Of a stretch of DNA of 64,000 bases, positions 8,400 to 17,235 are shown in pieces. The position numbers were made by a program, and so were the translations under genes. The notes beneath the pieces are model-generated. The model was not told where the DNA came from. It saw only the letters and a program-made list of their open reading frames with translations, and made no database searches. The DNA is taken from NCBI RefSeq assembly GCF_004346865.1, contig NZ_SMGR01000004.1, forward strand, positions 1 through 64,000. The letters are read 5' to 3'. The number at the start of each line of letters is the position of its first letter. The first letter of the stretch is position 1. Source of the stretch: Shimia isoporae (GTDB taxonomy: Bacteria > Pseudomonadota > Alphaproteobacteria > Rhodobacterales > Rhodobacteraceae).

Positions 8400-9220
8400 C
8401 AGTGCGCCTCCTCGTTGTGGTGCACAAGTCTCGTCGACAGGCCGCGCACCACCGTCAGGATCAAGAGTGTCGCAACCAAAAGTACGATCGCGAGCGCCGC
8501 AGCAAAACCCCAGTTGGTCTGGCTAACCTGGCTGCTGATGACGTTGGCCATCAGCACATCTTTCCGGCCGCCAATCAAGGCGGGCACAATGAAGAAGCCC
8601 ATAGACAGGATAAAGACAATCAACGTGCCGGTGATCGCACCCTCGGCAGAAAGCGGAAGAAAGACTTCGCGGAACGCTTTGCGCGGGCTGGCGCCCATGA
8701 TGCGCGCCGCGCGCAGCAGGGATTGGTCGATTTCGGTCATGGAGGAGAAACAGGTCACAATCAGGATCGGCAGCATGATTTGAACCATACCCACATAGAC
8801 TGCGCCTGTGGTGAAGAGCATCTTGACCGGTTCGTCGACAAACCCAAGCGCCATGAGAATTTGATTGATGATGCCCTCTTTGCCTAGCACCACCATCCAC
8901 GCATATGTGCGGGCCAAAATGGACATCCACATCGGGACCAGCACAAGAAACATCAGGAATGGGCGGCGGTTTGGTGGTTGGCGCACGATGAAATAGGCAA
9001 TCGGATAGCCAATCAGCAAACAGGCCAACGAGACAACCGCAGAAACCTGAAGCGTGTTCCAGAATATCCGCATATAGGCGCCACGAGTCGCGAACCTCTC
9101 GAAATGATCCATCGTGAAAACGGGATCAAACAGCCCCTGCTGAAACACGATCCCGACCGGGATCAGAAACATCACAGCAATCAGGACGATGCCCGGTATC
9201 AATGTCAGCCGCTTGCGCAT
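8399..9220 (-). CDS. ABC transporter permease, PotB-type (polyamine-like)
   Basis: The 273-residue inner-membrane permease begins with a signal-anchor-like helix (LTLIPGIVLIAVMFLIPVGIVF) and has about six membrane segments. The EAA loop reads AARIMGASPRKAFREVFLPLSAEGAITG. It pairs with the PotC-type permease just downstream to form the channel. It follows the substrate-binding-protein gene by about 67 bases, a space that may allow the excess of binding protein usual in ABC operons. Confidence 0.9.
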   Translation of the reverse strand: MRKRLTLIPGIVLIAVMFLIPVGIVFQQGLFDPVFTMDHFERFATRGAYMRIFWNTLQVSAVVSLACLLIGYPIAYFIVRQPPNRRPFLMFLVLVPMWMSILARTYAWMVVLGKEGIINQILMALGFVDEPVKMLFTTGAVYVGMVQIMLPILIVTCFSSMTEIDQSLLRAARIMGASPRKAFREVFLPLSAEGAITGTLIVFILSMGFFIVPALIGGRKDVLMANVISSQVSQTNWGFAAALAIVLLVATLLILTVVRGLSTRLVHHNEEAH

Positions 9221-9287
9221 GACGAGGCTCCGATAGAGGAAAGGAAGGCCACCGGAGGAGGATTCGGTGGCCCCGGGGGTAACAAGA

Positions 9288-10340
9288 TTATTCGAAGATC
9301 CAGTCTTCCCAGCGCTCCTTCAGTTCTCCAAGATGCATACCCCAGAACACCGCGTCGGTGACGAACTGGCCGCTGACGTTGTCCGGATGTGTTGGCATCA
9401 TCGCGCCTTTTTCGGCAGGCAGGTGGTCGTACAAACCGTTCACCATGCCTGGATATGGCACCATCGAAGCGAACTGCGCCGCGCGCTCGGGATCAGTCAT
9501 CATGTAGCTGATGTATTGCTGGCCCAATTCCGCTTTCTCTGAGCCTTTCACGATGGCAACGTAAGACGCCTTGATACCGCCGCCGTTCCAGTTGATTTCA
9601 ACCGGTACACCTTCTTCAGCCAATTTGGTGATGCGGCCGTTCCACGCCGATGTGTAAGCGACTTCGCCGTCGGACAGCATCTGTACCGGTTGCGCGCCAG
9701 CAGTCCACCATGCGGTGACATGTGGCTTGATTTCATCCAGCTTGGCAAAGGCACGGTCCTGCCCTTCTTCGGTCGCCAACACGGTGTAAATATCAGCGGG
9801 CGCCACGCCATCTGCGAGCAGCGCGAACTCAAGGTTGTCTATCGGCTGGTTCTGAAGTGCACGGCCGCCGGGGAACGTTTCCACATCCCAGAAATCCGCC
9901 CAGGAAGTCATCTGCTTGCCTTCAGGCAGCTTGTCGGTGCGCACCGCCATAATGGTCGAAAAGGTTGCAGCGATTCCGGCGTCTTCGAGTTTCGCCTCCG
10001 CCGGAAGCACGCCATCGGGGTCCATCGCGGCCCAATCCAGCGGCTCCAGCCAACCCGAGAGAGACGCGGTAGCGTATTCAATCGGGTTCAACTCGGCTAC
10101 GTCCCAGGTGACCTTGCCCGCCACTTGCATCGCTTTCAGTGCAGACGCGCGGTCAGAAGTCGCGAGTGCATTCACAGTGACGCCTGTTTCTGCGGTGAAG
10201 GGATCGTCAAAAACTCCCTTCATGACTTGCGCCAGACCGCCGCCGGAACCGGCATAGGTCAGACTGTCCTCTGCCACGGCGGCACCTGCCACCAAGGTTG
10301 CGCCAAAGGTCAGCGCCGTAAGTTTGGTTGTCAGTGTCAT
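9288..10340 (-). CDS. Extracellular solute-binding protein, PotD-like
   Basis: The ATG at 10340 is chosen over an upstream in-frame start because it begins a normal signal peptide (MTLTTKLTALTFGATLVAGA, cleavage near AVAED) and has GGGAGAG just upstream. The mature protein (about 325 residues) has the two-lobed type-II binding fold of the PotD/PotF family, including TWDVAELNP and a C-terminal region with YISYMMTDPERAAQFA. It captures the substrate in the periplasm and delivers it to the two permeases. The conserved aspartates that grip polyamines could not be assigned with certainty, so a different organic ligand is possible. That would fit the acyl-CoA enzymes in the operon. Confidence 0.88.
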   Translation of the reverse strand: MTLTTKLTALTFGATLVAGAAVAEDSLTYAGSGGGLAQVMKGVFDDPFTAETGVTVNALATSDRASALKAMQVAGKVTWDVAELNPIEYATASLSGWLEPLDWAAMDPDGVLPAEAKLEDAGIAATFSTIMAVRTDKLPEGKQMTSWADFWDVETFPGGRALQNQPIDNLEFALLADGVAPADIYTVLATEEGQDRAFAKLDEIKPHVTAWWTAGAQPVQMLSDGEVAYTSAWNGRITKLAEEGVPVEINWNGGGIKASYVAIVKGSEKAELGQQYISYMMTDPERAAQFASMVPYPGMVNGLYDHLPAEKGAMMPTHPDNVSGQFVTDAVFWGMHLGELKERWEDWIFE

Positions 10341-10363
10341 GTCTCTCTCCCTGTTATATTTTC

Positions 10364-11440
10364 TCAATCAGCCAGAGGCGCGGCATCTGCCGGATCAAAG
10401 GCCAGCTTGATCGCTTCGCCCGCATGCGGCATCCGGTCATGCCCTGACCGTTGGCTGCGCACTTCGAGCAACCGGCCCGAGGTAAGGCGCACCATCTGCG
10501 CGACCACTGGACCGAAAAAAGTTTCTTCCTGCACGACGCCTTCAAAGATTGTCTTGTCAGCGGGCTCTTCCCCCAACACCACGCGGATTCGCTCTGGGCG
10601 GAGACTGATTGCGACAGCGGACTCGTCGGACATCGGAATATCGATGCCCATATCCGGCACAGACGCGCGGCCATCTTTGACATCTCCAAGACTGAACATG
10701 TTGGACTGGCCGATGAAGTCAGCGACAAAACGCGTGCGCGGACGATCATATAAGGCCTCAGGCGCATCGATTTGTTCGATCTTGCCGCCTTCGAGAATGG
10801 CGATCCGATCCGACATGGTCAGCGCCTCGGTCTGGTCATGGGTCACAAAAAGAACCGTTGTTCCGATCTCGCGGTGAATGCGGCGGATCTCTCCCTGAAG
10901 CTCTTCGCGCAGCTTCAAATCCAACGCGCTAAGGCATTCGTCCATCAGCAGAACCGGCGGCTCGAACACGACGGCACGGGCTAAAGCGACACGCTGCCGC
11001 TGCCCACCTGAGAGCGCTGCGGGTTTGCGTGCCGCAAATTCGCCCAACCGCACCATTTCGAGGGCGGCTTTCACGCGCTTGTCGATTTCGGGCTGGGGCA
11101 CCTTCCGCATTTTAAGCGGAAAGGCGACGTTGTCGGCCACCGTCTTATGCGGGAAAAGTGCGAAGCTTTGGAAAACCATGCCCACGTTGCGATGCTCCGG
11201 CGCCACTCCGGTCAGGGGTCGATCATCGATAAAGACCTCTCCCGATGAGGCGTCCGAAAACCCCGCGAGGATGTTGAGAGCGGTAGACTTACCAGATCCG
11301 GAGGCACCAAGAAGCGTCACGAATTCTCCCGGCGCGATATCGAGATTGAAGTCCGAAAGCGCCACCGTCGCCCCGAAGGACTTGGTCACATTTTCAAAGC
11401 GAACGCGGGAACCCTGCATGCGTGATCCATTTTTGAACAT
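10364..11440 (-). CDS. ABC transporter ATP-binding protein, PotA-like
   Basis: The 358-residue ATPase energises the importer. Walker A is GASGSGKST (about 42 to 50), the signature is LSGGQRQRVALARA, Walker B is VLLMDECLSALD, the H-loop is FVTHDQTEALTMSDR, and a C-terminal TOBE domain follows from about 280. Walker B has DEC where most relatives have DEP. The start may be 11440 or the ATG at 11419; neither has a strong ribosome site. It is the first gene of the operon (ATPase, binding protein, two permeases, crotonase, acyl-CoA ligase) and is divergent from the TetR gene at 11495. Confidence 0.9.
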   Translation of the reverse strand: MFKNGSRMQGSRVRFENVTKSFGATVALSDFNLDIAPGEFVTLLGASGSGKSTALNILAGFSDASSGEVFIDDRPLTGVAPEHRNVGMVFQSFALFPHKTVADNVAFPLKMRKVPQPEIDKRVKAALEMVRLGEFAARKPAALSGGQRQRVALARAVVFEPPVLLMDECLSALDLKLREELQGEIRRIHREIGTTVLFVTHDQTEALTMSDRIAILEGGKIEQIDAPEALYDRPRTRFVADFIGQSNMFSLGDVKDGRASVPDMGIDIPMSDESAVAISLRPERIRVVLGEEPADKTIFEGVVQEETFFGPVVAQMVRLTSGRLLEVRSQRSGHDRMPHAGEAIKLAFDPADAAPLAD

Positions 11441-11472
11441 CGTGTCTTATTTTCAAAGGTTGACCAAAATTA

Positions 11473-11483
11473 GACACTGTGTC
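11473..11483. promoter_or_regulatory. Candidate TetR operator (GACAC-T-GTGTC)
   Basis: A perfect inverted repeat GACACTGTGTC lies in the 54-base gap between the importer operon and its divergent TetR gene. The longer context TTGACACAGTGTCTAA on the minus strand includes a good -35-like TTGACA for the importer operon. A further GTGTC half-site lies at about 11442-11446. Position and symmetry fit an operator that could block both promoters at once. This is inferred from the sequence and location only. Confidence 0.45.
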
Positions 11484-11494
11484 AATAAAAATTC

Positions 11495-12196
11495 ATGCAG
11501 ACGAAACTCGATACTGAAGTTCACGAAAAAATATTTTCTTTGGAAGGGTTTAGCGCCGCCGAAGTTCTAGAAGATCGGGCGCGGGCCATGCAAAATCGCC
11601 GCAAGCGCGTCCGTACCCGAGCGGCATTGTTGGCCGTTGCAGCGCGAGAAATCGAAGTTGTCGGATATGATTCACTCACTGTGGATCACTTGGCAAACGC
11701 CGCAGGGATGGTGCGCGGAACGTTCTACCTCTACTTCCACAGCCGATCAGATATCATCAAAGCGGTATTGCGAAAGTACTGGGCATTGATGCGCGTACAC
11801 CGACCTCGCGGTGGCGGGCTGGACCTGAAAGCCTCTATCCATCGCGCCAACACCTACTCCGTGATGCTGGCCGCGAAAAACCCGCGCCTTTTGGAAGCGA
11901 GAGAACGATTGTTGCGGGAAGAGCCGGAGGTTGCCGCCCGAATGGCATCGGTTAATCGAATTTGGTCCGAGCGCATCGTGCGCGACCTGATCAAACGCGA
12001 GTTAACCGCGCCAGACGATACCGATCATCAGTTTATTCGGCTCAAAGCACGCGCGGTGATCAACATGTCTGACACACTCCTGTCCGACGTGCATCGTCTG
12101 TCGGGTTGGGACGACGCTGAAGGTCCGATAGACCACGACCTGATAATCCGAGTGATGGACGATCTTTGGTACCGGTCACTCTACTTGACGGAATAG
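11495..12196 (+). CDS. TetR-family transcriptional regulator
   Basis: The 233-residue protein has a TetR DNA-binding domain after a 35-residue N-terminal extension. The segment RTRAALLAVAAREIEVVGYDSLTVDHLANAAGMVRGTFYLYF holds the helix-turn-helix and the FYLYF hallmark (about residues 43 to 85). The C-terminal ligand domain shows no familiar signature. It lies divergently to the ABC-importer/acyl-CoA operon, so it probably represses that operon and responds to the transported compound or its CoA ester. The start at 11495 has no obvious ribosome site; an internal ATG at codon 32 is an alternative just before the DNA-binding domain. Confidence 0.85.
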   Translation: MQTKLDTEVHEKIFSLEGFSAAEVLEDRARAMQNRRKRVRTRAALLAVAAREIEVVGYDSLTVDHLANAAGMVRGTFYLYFHSRSDIIKAVLRKYWALMRVHRPRGGGLDLKASIHRANTYSVMLAAKNPRLLEARERLLREEPEVAARMASVNRIWSERIVRDLIKRELTAPDDTDHQFIRLKARAVINMSDTLLSDVHRLSGWDDAEGPIDHDLIIRVMDDLWYRSLYLTE

Positions 12197-12521
12197 ACGG
12201 CAGCTTTGATCGGAACCTCGGCTTATGAGACTACGTTGGCTCACAAAGCGCAAAGTTCAAAGCGACGCCAAGCTTTCTTGCACCCATCAGGAAAACTGAC
12301 GTTTGGCGTATACGCAGCGAAAGCCTGCTGTTCGCATTATGCAGCTGGGCCGAGTGCGGCGACATACTGGCCACACACGCCATTTCTGGAACATGGCTGC
12401 GCCGAAACCGATGGTTTGTGTTGCGCACCACCAAACTTTCTTTTCTTGACGGATTGTGCGTGCAGGATCAGCGTCGAGACGGAACGGACTGCTTTCTCAA
12501 CACTCGGGAAACCAAACAGCG
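12197..12521. other. Intergenic stretch with no supported gene
   Basis: These 325 bases separate the TetR gene from the FAD oxidoreductase. A frame at 12206-12541 is open but gives a cysteine-rich, low-complexity peptide without family features and runs into the oxidoreductase start, so I do not call it. The stretch has GCAGCGAA at 12314-12321, the reverse complement of an octamer also seen in other gaps (1531-1538 and 39956-39963). Confidence 0.5.
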
Positions 12522-13826
12522 ATGAAGACAGAACACACTGAAGTCCTTGTTATCGGCGGCGGTACCGCTGGTTTCGGGGCTGCCATCGCGGCGGCGCGTG
12601 AAGGGCTTCAGGTCACATTGTTGGAAGCGACCAGCAAGATCGGCGGCGTAATGGCCTTCTGCCCCGGTATGCCTTGGGGCGGTGCGTACCCGATGGATCA
12701 GATTATCGGCGGCATAATTGAAGAACTCACAGATCGCCTCATATCGATGGACCCACCAGCCGCCGAAAAACGCGCCTGCACGCTAGACAATTTCGGGCCT
12801 GAAATCATTTACGACCATGACATGGCGACGCTCACAATGTTCGAGATGCTCGAGGAAGCAGGCGTACGTGTCAGGCTGGGAACCATCGCGCTCGAACCCG
12901 ACATGGACGGCACTAAAATTGCATCGGTCTCCTGCTGTGATCGACATGGGCCTTTCGTAATTCAGCCAAAGATCGTTATCGATTGCTCCGGAGACGGCGA
13001 CATCTCCGCAAAGGCTGGAGTGCCATATGTTCTTGGTGATGCATCCGGCAACATGATGGCCGTGACGATCTCCTTTTTCATGATTGGGGTCGACTGGGAC
13101 CGCGCTTTCGCCAATCCGGACCCGTACTTTCAGAAATACGCAGCGATTGGTGTCGCAGATGGCAGGTTGCACAAGGATCTAAGGAAGCTGTACCTCATGC
13201 GAGGATTTCATGAGGGCACCGTCTTTTGCAATTCAGTCCATGTCCGCGATGTGGACGGCACCGACTCATTAGCCGTGGGTGCCGCGACCCAAGAGGGGCG
13301 TCGTAGGTGCCGCCAGCTAGCTATGTTTCTACGTACTGAAGTTCCAGGTTTTGAGCGTGCGCATATGGCAATGCTTTCACCAACAGTCGGCGTGCGTGAG
13401 ACGCGTAAATTGCAAGGCATTTACCGCCTGACGGGCAAGGACTTGGCACGTGCGACCAAGTTCGCAGATGGGATCGTCGCCTGTGACAATCCTATCGATG
13501 ATGTGATGCGCGCCGAGGGTGACATGACTCATCTCGCCGCCCTCCGATCTGGGCAATACTATACAATTCCGTTCCGGTCTCTGGTTCCCGAGGAGATCAC
13601 GAACCTGATGTTCGCGGGCCGCATTTTGTCAGCAGATGCTGTTGCTTTCGCCTCAGTACGCGGCATGCCCCAATGCATGGCAATGGGACAAGCCGTCGGA
13701 ACAGCAGCGGCGATGGCCATACAATCAAACATCGCCGTTCAATCAGTCCCGACTACCAACCTCATTCAGCGCTTGTCTTCAAATGGCATCAACCGATTGA
13801 ACGTGCTTGAACACGACGTTCCGTGA
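12522..13826 (+). CDS. FAD-dependent oxidoreductase (FAD_oxidored family)
   Basis: The 434-residue protein starts at the ATG at 12522, ten codons before the Rossmann motif VIGGGTAGFGAA; the in-frame extension upstream looks non-coding. The ADP-binding glycines, VTLLEATSKIGG, a second FAD contact (VIDCSGDGDISAKAGVPY) and a C-terminal MFAGRILSADAVAFASVRG segment match the FAD_oxidored (PF12831-like) proteins, which oxidise small organic substrates of mostly unknown identity. No N-terminal signal or [4Fe-4S] cysteine cluster is visible. It stands alone with no clear operon partner. A related protein, similar at both ends, is encoded at 38517-39875. Confidence 0.82.
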   Translation: MKTEHTEVLVIGGGTAGFGAAIAAAREGLQVTLLEATSKIGGVMAFCPGMPWGGAYPMDQIIGGIIEELTDRLISMDPPAAEKRACTLDNFGPEIIYDHDMATLTMFEMLEEAGVRVRLGTIALEPDMDGTKIASVSCCDRHGPFVIQPKIVIDCSGDGDISAKAGVPYVLGDASGNMMAVTISFFMIGVDWDRAFANPDPYFQKYAAIGVADGRLHKDLRKLYLMRGFHEGTVFCNSVHVRDVDGTDSLAVGAATQEGRRRCRQLAMFLRTEVPGFERAHMAMLSPTVGVRETRKLQGIYRLTGKDLARATKFADGIVACDNPIDDVMRAEGDMTHLAALRSGQYYTIPFRSLVPEEITNLMFAGRILSADAVAFASVRGMPQCMAMGQAVGTAAAMAIQSNIAVQSVPTTNLIQRLSSNGINRLNVLEHDVP

Positions 13827-13893
13827 CAGTTGCGCAGGCAATTGCGTGGACCTGGCCAATGCCGGTTTTCAGCTGCCGGGTGTGAAAGTTCGT

Positions 13894-14415
13894 TCAGTCC
13901 AGCAAAGCTTCTATCTGGCCGACGATCTTGTTAGACATCGGTTCTGTTTTTGAGCTGTATGTGGCAACGACCGTACCCTCTGGGCCAATCAGAACCTTGC
14001 TGAAATTCCAGCGTGGCACATAATTCTCTTCCTCACGCAAGGACGCAAAAAGAGGATGCGCCGTCTTGCCTTTTACGGAAGTGATCCCGGTCATCGGCAT
14101 ATCGATGCCATACTGCAATTCGCAAAACTCTTTGACTTCTGCGTTCGATCTCAACTCTTGCTTAAAGTCGTCAGAAGGAACCGCAAGCACCACCAGGCCT
14201 TGATCGCGATAGGCATCATACAAGTCTTGCAGACCACGATATTGCTTGGTGAACGCGCATTGAGAGGCTGTGTTCACCACCAACACGGGCTGGCCTGCCC
14301 AATCGGACACCGCAATCTCTCCACCGTCGATAGACTCAAACGTCGCGGATAAATCCAACGCGTCGGCCGTTCGTGCCAAGGACATCACCGCAATCAAAGC
14401 AATCAGATATTTCAT
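13894..14415 (-). CDS. Exported glutathione peroxidase (cysteine type)
   Basis: The 173-residue protein has a signal peptide (about residues 1 to 19, MKYLIALIAVMSLARTADA), so it should act in the periplasm. It then has the glutathione/thioredoxin peroxidase fold. The catalytic residue is Cys53 in VVNTASQCAFTKQY, where mammalian enzymes have selenocysteine. The partner residues appear in the later WNFSK block, with LAVPSDDFKQEL between them. It reduces peroxides with a thiol donor. In bacteria such enzymes often use thioredoxin, and in the periplasm the donor is uncertain. It is convergent with the FAD oxidoreductase and divergent from the ABC1 kinase. Confidence 0.9.
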   Translation of the reverse strand: MKYLIALIAVMSLARTADALDLSATFESIDGGEIAVSDWAGQPVLVVNTASQCAFTKQYRGLQDLYDAYRDQGLVVLAVPSDDFKQELRSNAEVKEFCELQYGIDMPMTGITSVKGKTAHPLFASLREEENYVPRWNFSKVLIGPEGTVVATYSSKTEPMSNKIVGQIEALLD

Positions 14416-14695
14416 CTCAGCCCTCCATTGATAGTTTTACGTCATGGAAACGGGTTCGGATGTCATTGCTGCATTTGTTGGTCACTCATCAACGAATAGA
14501 ACTCACCAACGAGTTGTTGCAGAGAGATCTTATCACGACGTGAGAGCGTATGACTTCCGTCATCAGCCAACTGGCGGGGGAGGCCCTGCGTTTCATGGTA
14601 TTGCACGCGTCACTTCTGGTCCGGCATTCGTGAAACCCCCCGCTCAAACGGCGCAAGAGCAAATTTTTGGGCACGATTTGATCGGGAAGAGCGAT

Positions 14696-16024
14696 ATGAG
14701 TGTTTTCAGAACCACCCCACGTGCTTCGAACGTGCCCTCGGGACGACTGACTCGTTTGGCCCTCTTGGGCACCATGACGACGAGCGTTGCGGGCAACATG
14801 GCAGTGGCCGGTTTGCGTGAGGCTGCGCGTGGGAAAAAGCTGGATGCGAAAGACCTCTTGCTGACACCCTCAAACATACGACGGATTGCCGATGATCTCG
14901 CGCGGATGCGGGGTGCGGCCATGAAAATTGGCCAGCTTCTCTCTATGGATACCGGTGACATTCTACCACCAGAGCTCAATCAAATCATGGCGCGGCTCCG
15001 AGCAGATGCGGATTACATGCCACCAAAACAACTCAAAACCGTTCTGAACAAGAGCTGGGGCGACAAATGGTTGAGGCAATTTGAACGCTTTGATGTACGG
15101 CCAGTGGCGGCCGCATCAATTGGCCAAGTTCACCGCGCCAAAACGCGGGACGGGCGAGACATGGCAATCAAGGTTCAATATCCCGGTGTCGCCCGCAGCA
15201 TCGACAGCGACGTCGCCAACGTCGCCGCGCTGATCAGGGTGTCAGGACTAATCCCAAAGGGTTTTGAGCTGAAACCATACATGGAAGAAGCTCGTCGCCA
15301 GCTGCATGAAGAAGCGGACTATGAGCGCGAAGGCCAGTTTCTTCAAAGCTTTCGGCGGCTGTTACGGGACGACAACGCTTTCGTCGTTCCCGAGCTTCAC
15401 GCGGACTACACAACCAAGCACGTGCTTGCGATGTCCTTTGTAACCTCGCACCCCATTGAGGACGCCTTCAAACTGGACCAGAAGCAACGAAATCAGATTA
15501 CGGAAAATCTAGTGACCCTCTTGTTGCGGGAACTTTTCGAATTTGGCTTGATGCAAACCGACCCAAACTTCGCCAACTACAGGTTTGACCCAATTACAGG
15601 CCGGATTGTCTTGTTGGATTTTGGCGCCACTCGACGCTTCCAGTCCAAAATTGTGGATCAATATCGGCGGCTCTTTCAGTTTGGCATTGCCGGGGACAGT
15701 GAAGGTCTTCGCGCAATTGCGCTGGAAATCGGCTTCATTGTACCGGAGACAGAAGCTCATCATCAACAAGCCCTGCTCGACATGATTGAAATGGCTTTCA
15801 CCGCGTTCCGCGACCAAGAAGCATTCAACTTTGGAAACACGGTGCTCGTGCAAAAAATGAATAACGCAGCGAACGCTTTGGCCGCGGACGGTTTTGTTCC
15901 GCCACCCGTTCCAATGGACGTCCTGTATCTTCAACGAAAATTCGGCGGCATGTTCCTGCTGGCCAATCGTTTGAAAGCACACCTGCCAATCACGGAAATT
16001 GTCAGACGTTTTGTACCAATCTAA
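14696..16024 (+). CDS. ABC1/AarF/UbiB-family atypical kinase
   Basis: The ATG at 14696 is chosen because GGGAAGAG lies about 6 bases upstream and the protein then begins like other family members; the longer in-frame extension is unsupported. The 442-residue protein has the ADCK/UbiB hallmarks. These are KIGQ at 77-80 (the KxGQ motif), an alanine-rich loop (AAASIGQVHRA), MAIKVQYPG with the ATP-binding lysine, a catalytic region QTDPNFANYRF and LLDFGATRRF. Family members support coenzyme Q biosynthesis or lipid homeostasis. The usual HADPHPGN is QTDPNFAN here, a subgroup variant. The protein lacks the C-terminal membrane helices of E. coli UbiB, so it is probably an ADCK3-like paralog rather than the main UbiB. 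Confidence 0.85.
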   Translation: MSVFRTTPRASNVPSGRLTRLALLGTMTTSVAGNMAVAGLREAARGKKLDAKDLLLTPSNIRRIADDLARMRGAAMKIGQLLSMDTGDILPPELNQIMARLRADADYMPPKQLKTVLNKSWGDKWLRQFERFDVRPVAAASIGQVHRAKTRDGRDMAIKVQYPGVARSIDSDVANVAALIRVSGLIPKGFELKPYMEEARRQLHEEADYEREGQFLQSFRRLLRDDNAFVVPELHADYTTKHVLAMSFVTSHPIEDAFKLDQKQRNQITENLVTLLLRELFEFGLMQTDPNFANYRFDPITGRIVLLDFGATRRFQSKIVDQYRRLFQFGIAGDSEGLRAIALEIGFIVPETEAHHQQALLDMIEMAFTAFRDQEAFNFGNTVLVQKMNNAANALAADGFVPPPVPMDVLYLQRKFGGMFLLANRLKAHLPITEIVRRFVPI

Positions 16025-16330
16025 CCGCGGCGCAATTGTTTTTCTGCGGCTCCTTCACCCGAAACTGATTAGCTTGACTGCGCTGGTGCACCCATGGGGC
16101 CGAAGGGAACACTCTGAAACCTAAAGGTTTTGCCAGCAAACTTTATACCGTCTCGGTTGCAAAGGCACATTGTGGCCAGTGCAGCAACCATGCTCGTTAC
16201 CTGCCGTTGATGATGCCCTGCGTCGGCTAGCCTGCCACGGCCGGTGAAGTGAGGATGCGCCGGTAAACGGTTTATCAAGACTACTTCAGCATATAACGCG
16301 AAACATCCCGCGAGTAGAAACCCGGTTAAT
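16025..16330. other. Intergenic stretch, nothing convincing
   Basis: These 306 bases lie between the ABC1 kinase and the lysozyme-like gene. A minus-strand frame at 16069-16458 crosses the next gene's start and has no recognisable features. No terminator or repeat stands out. Confidence 0.45.
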
Positions 16331-17083
16331 ATGTCTTCAGTCTCATCACTACGTTTCAGTCTTCTGATCCTTTGCCTTGCGGCTTCAGATGTGCAGGCAA
16401 ACAATGTCTCGCTGATCCAGAACGGTTTCTTTGGGCAGCGCGCCTCCCACAGCGACACCTCTCAGGTTGAGGCGCACCGCCCTGCCCTTGTGCAGCCGTC
16501 GGGTGCCCATCTCGGACGTGGCGCGGTGGCACTGCGCCCCGGGGTTGCGAGCCTTTTTCGCGGTCGCGCAAGCGGTGGCCTTTTTGCGCCAGTGCTGGCC
16601 GTACCGTCCACTGCCAAGCAGCTTTTGACCCTTATCGCTGGAGCGGAAGCCGGCAAAGGCGAGTATGATGCTGTGCAGCATGGTGCACGAACGCAACCTG
16701 GCAAACGGCCAACCGAGATGACGATCGCCGAGATTTACCAGTGGATCGAAGACACCCCGGGACAGCCTCATGCAATCGGGCGCTATCAGCTTATCCCCGC
16801 CACTTTGCGACGTCTCGTCGGTCATCAAGAAGTGCCGCTCAGCGAGCGATTCAGCCCGGAATTACAAGATCAGCTTGCACTCCAGCTGTTGGAAGAGGCC
16901 GGACTAAGCGATTTCCTGTCCGCCGATATGCCGCGCGCAGATTTCATGCTCAATCTGGCCAAAATCTGGGCGGGTCTGCCCACATTGAACGGCAGATCTT
17001 ACTATGAAGGCTATGCTGGGAATAGCGCAGTCTACACTTGGGATTATTTCGATACCCAATTCAGAAAGATCTTTCCTGGCTGA
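16331..17083 (+). CDS. Exported lysozyme-like (muramidase-fold) protein
   Basis: The 250-residue protein starts with a signal peptide (LRFSLLILCLAASDVQA, cleavage near residue 24), then a low-complexity linker to about residue 95. The C-terminal region follows: LLTLIAGAEAGKGEYDAVQHG, MTIAEIYQWIEDTPGQPHAIGRYQLIP, and YYEGYAGNSAVYTWDYF. The pattern of a glutamate after LIAGAE and IGRYQLIP is that of lysozyme-superfamily domains in phage endolysins and secreted muramidases. Glu in AGAEAG is the likely acid. It is expected in the periplasm, cutting or binding peptidoglycan. No phage genes are near. Confidence 0.65.
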   Translation: MSSVSSLRFSLLILCLAASDVQANNVSLIQNGFFGQRASHSDTSQVEAHRPALVQPSGAHLGRGAVALRPGVASLFRGRASGGLFAPVLAVPSTAKQLLTLIAGAEAGKGEYDAVQHGARTQPGKRPTEMTIAEIYQWIEDTPGQPHAIGRYQLIPATLRRLVGHQEVPLSERFSPELQDQLALQLLEEAGLSDFLSADMPRADFMLNLAKIWAGLPTLNGRSYYEGYAGNSAVYTWDYFDTQFRKIFPG

Positions 17084-17235
17084 CACCGGAACCAGTTTAG
17101 GAGCCCGCGCGCATTGAAACGCTGAACGTCCGGGTTAGTCGCACTACGGGCACCTCGGGGACCTGCTCTGTTGCAATTTGGTCTATGCTGCACGGCGTTG
17201 AAAATATTGAGAGTTATCGACCAAACTTCGATATT

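Noticed and set aside
6711-8783. Long plus-strand frame of 690 codons through the crotonase and permease genes
   Set aside because: It is the antisense of several well-supported genes, and its composition (His, Arg, Cys-rich) is typical of a shadow frame in high-GC DNA.
12206-12541. Open frame of 111 codons before the FAD oxidoreductase
   Set aside because: Cysteine-rich, no family features, and it overlaps the start of a well-supported gene.
16069-16458. Minus-strand frame of 129 codons
   Set aside because: Crosses the start of the exported lysozyme-like gene and has no recognisable features.
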